A stretch of DNA of 8,500 nucleotides from Pseudorhodoplanes sp. GTDB lineage: Bacteria > Pseudomonadota > Alphaproteobacteria > Rhizobiales > Xanthobacteraceae. Shown in pieces: positions 6,485 through 8,500 of this stretch. Both the position numbers and the translations under genes were made by a program. Under the pieces are notes generated by a model. That model was not told the origin of the DNA, did not search any database, and was given only the letters and a program-made list of their open reading frames with translations. Position 1 is the stretch's first letter. Every line of letters starts with the position of its first letter. The stretch covers positions 1 through 8,500 of the forward strand of contig WBUW01000102.1 in the NCBI GenBank assembly GCA_008933495.1, given 5' to 3'.

Positions 6485-6622
6485 GTGGGCAATGCCATCG
6501 ATCGTGCCGGCCGCAAGGCTGTGATGACCGGCAGCGCGCAGGGGATCGGCCGCGCCATTGCCGGGTGGTTTCTTGCGTCCGCTGCCGCATTCGGGATTTC
6601 CGGCGGGCGCGCGACTTACTGA
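6485..6622 (+). pseudogene. Remnant of a short-chain dehydrogenase/reductase N-terminus
   Basis: In the frame opening at GTG 6485 and closing at TGA 6620-6622 the product is only 45 residues, but 6494-6583 reads like the first strand-helix unit of a short-chain dehydrogenase: A-I-D-R-A-G-R-K-A-V, then M-T-G-S-A-Q-G-I-G-R-A-I-A. This contains the family's TGxxxGIG nucleotide-binding glycine motif (6527-6550). After F-L-A-S-A the similarity ends; the second strand, the S/Y-x-x-x-K catalytic residues and the other roughly 200 residues are missing from all frames before the next gene at 6641. A complete enzyme would be about 250 residues. The best reading is a gene lost by deletion, leaving its 5' end. 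A very short functional protein is possible but unlikely. Confidence 0.7.
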
Positions 6623-6640
6623 CATGGCAGATGGCCCGGC

Positions 6641-7555
6641 ATGACCAACGACACGCCCGCCCCGGTCTCCGATCATACCAGGCCGAGCCGCAGCCGGCTG
6701 ACCGGCATCGCGCTGATGTGCGCGGCGCTCGCCTGTTTCTCGTGCCTGGACGCGACCGCGAAATATCTCGGCGGCCACATGGATACCCTGCAGGTGGTCT
6801 GGGCGCGCTACACCAGCGCCTTCGTGGTGGCGCTGTTCATGTTCAATCCGATATCGCATCCCGGCATGATGCGCACCCGCAAGCCGCTCCTGCAGATCAT
6901 GCGCTCGGCGCTGCTGCTCGGTTCGACGATCCTGAATTTCTTCGCGATCCGCTACCTCCAGCTCGATCAGGCCTTGTCGATCATGTTCGCGACGCCGTTA
7001 TTGGTTGCGGCGCTGGCCGGGCCGATGCTCGGGGAGTGGGTCGGCTGGCGGCGCTGGATCGCCATTCTCGCCGGCTTCAGCGGTGTCCTGTTGGTGACGC
7101 GGCCGGGCGTCGGCGGCATTCACCCGGCGGCCTTGCTGTCGATCGGCAGCACGGTGTGTTACGGCCTCTACGCGGTCAGCACGCGCATCCTGTCGCGCCA
7201 CGATTCGACGGAAACGACGCTATTCTATTCCAATCTGGTCGGTGCGGCCGGGATGCTGCCGGTATTGTCGTTCGTGTGGTCGACGCCGGACAGCCTGTTC
7301 GTCGTCTTTCTGATGGTCGTGATCGGAGCCTTCGGCAGTCTCGGCCACTATTTCCTGATTGCCGGGCACCGGCTGGCGCCAGCCTCGGTGCTGGCGCCCT
7401 TCATCTATACCCAGTTGGTCTGGACGGCTGCGCTCGGCTATCTCGTCTTCGGCGAAGTGCCCAATCGCTGGACCCTGGCCGGCGCGGCGGTGGTGATCTG
7501 TTCCGGGCTTTATCTTCTCTATCGCGAGCGCGTGGTCGGGCCGCGCTCAACCTGA
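6641..7555 (+). CDS. DMT superfamily transporter, EamA family
   Basis: Inner-membrane drug/metabolite transporter, 304 residues, the usual length for a ten-helix EamA protein. Two repeats are visible: residues about 22-148, starting L-T-G-I-A-L-M and including the conserved Y-L-Q-L-D-Q-A-L-S-I-M-F-A-T-P stretch and G-E-W-V at the end of the repeat, and about 160-295, including G-H-Y-F-L-I-A-G, A-P-F-I-Y-T-Q-L-V-W and G-Y-L-V-F-G-E-V-P. Such proteins export or import small metabolites or amino-acid-like compounds; the substrate cannot be predicted. The start is ATG 6641, which precedes an unstructured cytoplasmic tail of about 20 residues; no clear ribosome site lies before it, and no other in-frame start is better. 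It stands alone on its strand, 18 bp after the dehydrogenase remnant, and converges with the methyltransferase-like gene downstream. Confidence 0.92.
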   Translation: MTNDTPAPVSDHTRPSRSRLTGIALMCAALACFSCLDATAKYLGGHMDTLQVVWARYTSAFVVALFMFNPISHPGMMRTRKPLLQIMRSALLLGSTILNFFAIRYLQLDQALSIMFATPLLVAALAGPMLGEWVGWRRWIAILAGFSGVLLVTRPGVGGIHPAALLSIGSTVCYGLYAVSTRILSRHDSTETTLFYSNLVGAAGMLPVLSFVWSTPDSLFVVFLMVVIGAFGSLGHYFLIAGHRLAPASVLAPFIYTQLVWTAALGYLVFGEVPNRWTLAGAAVVICSGLYLLYRERVVGPRST

Positions 7556-7640
7556 TCGCCGGATTGCCTCGCATGACCCGACAAGGCGCGGAATGATTGC
7601 GTTATTTGTGCCGCCGCCGGCCTGCGTCCGGCAATCGCGG
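7556..7640. other. Short convergent intergenic region
   Basis: These 85 bases lie between two convergent genes. A 5-bp stem GCCGG/CCGGC (7616-7620 and 7628-7632) and a distant 7-bp pairing GATTGCC/GGCAATC (7562-7568 and 7630-7636) can be drawn, but neither is followed by a T-run. No terminator can be called with confidence. Confidence 0.4.
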
Positions 7641-8249
7641 TCACCACAAGTGGAACAGGACCGGGATTGCGCCGATCTCCTGCAGGTACTCGAATCCTTC
7701 GGCCAGCGGCACCGACAACAGGAAGACGAGCGCGTCGGCGAACGTCATCAGCACGCGCGGCGGACGGATGGTCAGCGTCTTTTCATCGCGCCAGCGGCGC
7801 GGATCGGGGATGAAGCGCGGCACCGAGGCCAGATAGTCGCGATAGCGCTTCTTGTAGCGCGCCGCCAGCAGGTGCTCTTCCTGCACGACAACGACCGCAA
7901 AGACGGTGGCCGCAAGCGCGCCGCAGATCAGGCCAAGCACGATCGATCCGACCTGCATGCCGACGCCGATGGCGCCGAGGATCGAAAAGAAGTAGAGCGG
8001 ATTGCGGGTGACCGAATAGGGGCCGATCGTTACAAGCTGGTCGATCTTGCGGCCGCCGATATAAAGCGAAGCCCAGGTCCGGCCCAGGATGCAGACGACG
8101 ATCAGCACGATGCCCGTCCACTCGATCATTTCATGCAAGGTGCCGTCGCTTGGGTAGCGCGAGGTCGAGACCGCGAAGAAGAAGATGCCGACGATGACCG
8201 CAAGCCACAGCACGATCTTGCGGATGGTCTGAACGGTGGCGATGGACAT
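7641..8249 (-). CDS. Isoprenylcysteine carboxyl methyltransferase-like membrane protein
   Basis: Small integral membrane protein of 202 residues in the ICMT/PEMT (phospholipid methyltransferase-like) group, expected to use S-adenosylmethionine at the membrane. Hydrophobic segments lie at about 12-28, 42-58, 86-98 and 101-122. The diagnostic core is present: G-P-Y-S-V-T-R-N-P-L-Y (76-86), then E124-E125 and R-Y-K-K-R-Y-x-D-Y (131-139) ending near R-F-I-P (145-148). An extra hydrophobic C-terminal tail follows. ATG 8247-8249 is preferred: it has GGAG about 10 bases upstream and begins shortly before TM1. ATG 8286-8288 and a TTG at 8306 are alternatives that would add a basic, Arg/Ser-rich tail. 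It lies downstream of the dehydrogenase fragment on the same strand, 60 bp away, perhaps one operon. The bacterial substrate is unknown; prenylated-protein methylation should not be assumed. Confidence 0.85.
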   Translation of the reverse strand: MSIATVQTIRKIVLWLAVIVGIFFFAVSTSRYPSDGTLHEMIEWTGIVLIVVCILGRTWASLYIGGRKIDQLVTIGPYSVTRNPLYFFSILGAIGVGMQVGSIVLGLICGALAATVFAVVVVQEEHLLAARYKKRYRDYLASVPRFIPDPRRWRDEKTLTIRPPRVLMTFADALVFLLSVPLAEGFEYLQEIGAIPVLFHLW

Positions 8250-8309
8250 GGACGACGGGCTCCGCGCGCTCCGGAACGTCCTAGCCATCCCTTCGCAAAC
8301 CGACAAGGC

Positions 8310-8500
8310 CTATTCGGCCGCCCGCCCGGCGGCGAGGCCGTTCAGGCCGGCGACGAAATCCGACAGCATGGGCACATAGTCCTGCGCGTGGCCCATGGCT
8401 TCGGCGAGCGCGAAATAGTTCTTCACGGCATTGCCGACCGGGTTGGCGACGCCGGCTTTCTCGGCCATGGCGGCGAGGTAGCGCATGTCCTTGTGCGCGT
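8310..8500 (-). CDS. 3-hydroxyisobutyrate dehydrogenase-like oxidoreductase (C-terminus only)
   Basis: Only the last 63 codons are in the window; the frame is open to the right edge and stops at TAG (8312-8310). The segment begins A-H-K-D-M-R-Y-L and runs on with A-E-K-A-G-V-A-N-P-V-G-N-A-V and a helix ending G-H-A-Q-D-Y. This is the all-alpha C-terminal domain (NAD_binding_11) of beta-hydroxyacid dehydrogenases such as 3-hydroxyisobutyrate and tartronate semialdehyde reductases. The K-D pair is the family's 'KDl' helix; in related enzymes this aspartate helps bind cofactor or substrate. The NAD-binding half and the catalytic lysine are outside the window, so the substrate cannot be named. 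The gene is directly upstream of the methyltransferase-like gene. Confidence 0.8.
   Translation of the reverse strand, partial: AHKDMRYLAAMAEKAGVANPVGNAVKNYFALAEAMGHAQDYVPMLSDFVAGLNGLAAGRAAE

Noticed and set aside
5458..7596. A 712-codon plus-strand frame spanning the chr gene, intergenic region and EamA gene
   Set aside because: It crosses three unrelated features in the wrong frame or strand and encodes no family motif; it is a high-GC artefact.
7562..7636. A terminator between the EamA and methyltransferase-like genes
   Set aside because: Only a 5-bp stem and a distant 7-bp pairing were found, with no T-run on either strand.

Overview
The window is GC-rich, uses GTG as well as ATG starts, and is coding almost throughout. 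The gene families (a HWE/HisKA_2-type histidine kinase, a NitT/TauT-type ABC operon, a rhodanese-ChrB/ChrA pair, and an isoprenylcysteine methyltransferase-like protein) suggest an alphaproteobacterium, probably Hyphomicrobiales (Bradyrhizobium/Rhodopseudomonas/Xanthobacteraceae-like). This is inferred from gene style, not from a phylogenetic marker. No rRNA, tRNA, insertion sequence, CRISPR array or phage gene was seen.

Layout, left to right. (1) On the minus strand, running off the left edge, are the sensor half and H-box of a membrane histidine kinase with a CHASE-like extracytoplasmic domain. (2) A 283-bp divergent intergenic region follows. (3) On the plus strand is a compact three-gene ABC importer operon: NMT1/THI5-like periplasmic binding protein, ATPase, and permease. 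The gap between the first two is 24 bp, and the last two overlap by 4 bp. (4) On the minus strand, converging on the permease with only 3 bp between the stop codons, is a two-gene chromate-type operon: a rhodanese-ChrB fusion followed by the two-domain transporter ChrA. A 17-bp near-perfect palindrome covers both convergent stop codons. (5) A 382-bp stretch holds the probable chr promoter and leader on the minus strand and a short decayed remnant of a short-chain dehydrogenase on the plus strand. (6) On the plus strand is a DMT/EamA-family transporter. (7) On the minus strand are a small isoprenylcysteine-methyltransferase-like membrane protein and, upstream of it and cut by the right edge, the C-terminus of a 3-hydroxyisobutyrate-dehydrogenase-like oxidoreductase.

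How the genes work together. The ABC operon should import a small organic nutrient; the binding-protein family points to pyrimidine/thiamine precursors, sulfonates or related compounds, but the substrate cannot be read from sequence. The chr pair should act together in chromate (or other oxyanion) handling, with ChrA as the membrane transporter and the rhodanese-ChrB protein as its soluble partner. The other genes look like independent accessory or housekeeping functions. No clearly unprecedented system was found. The points most worth a second look are the rhodanese-ChrB/ChrA arrangement, the palindrome at the convergent stops, and the dehydrogenase remnant.
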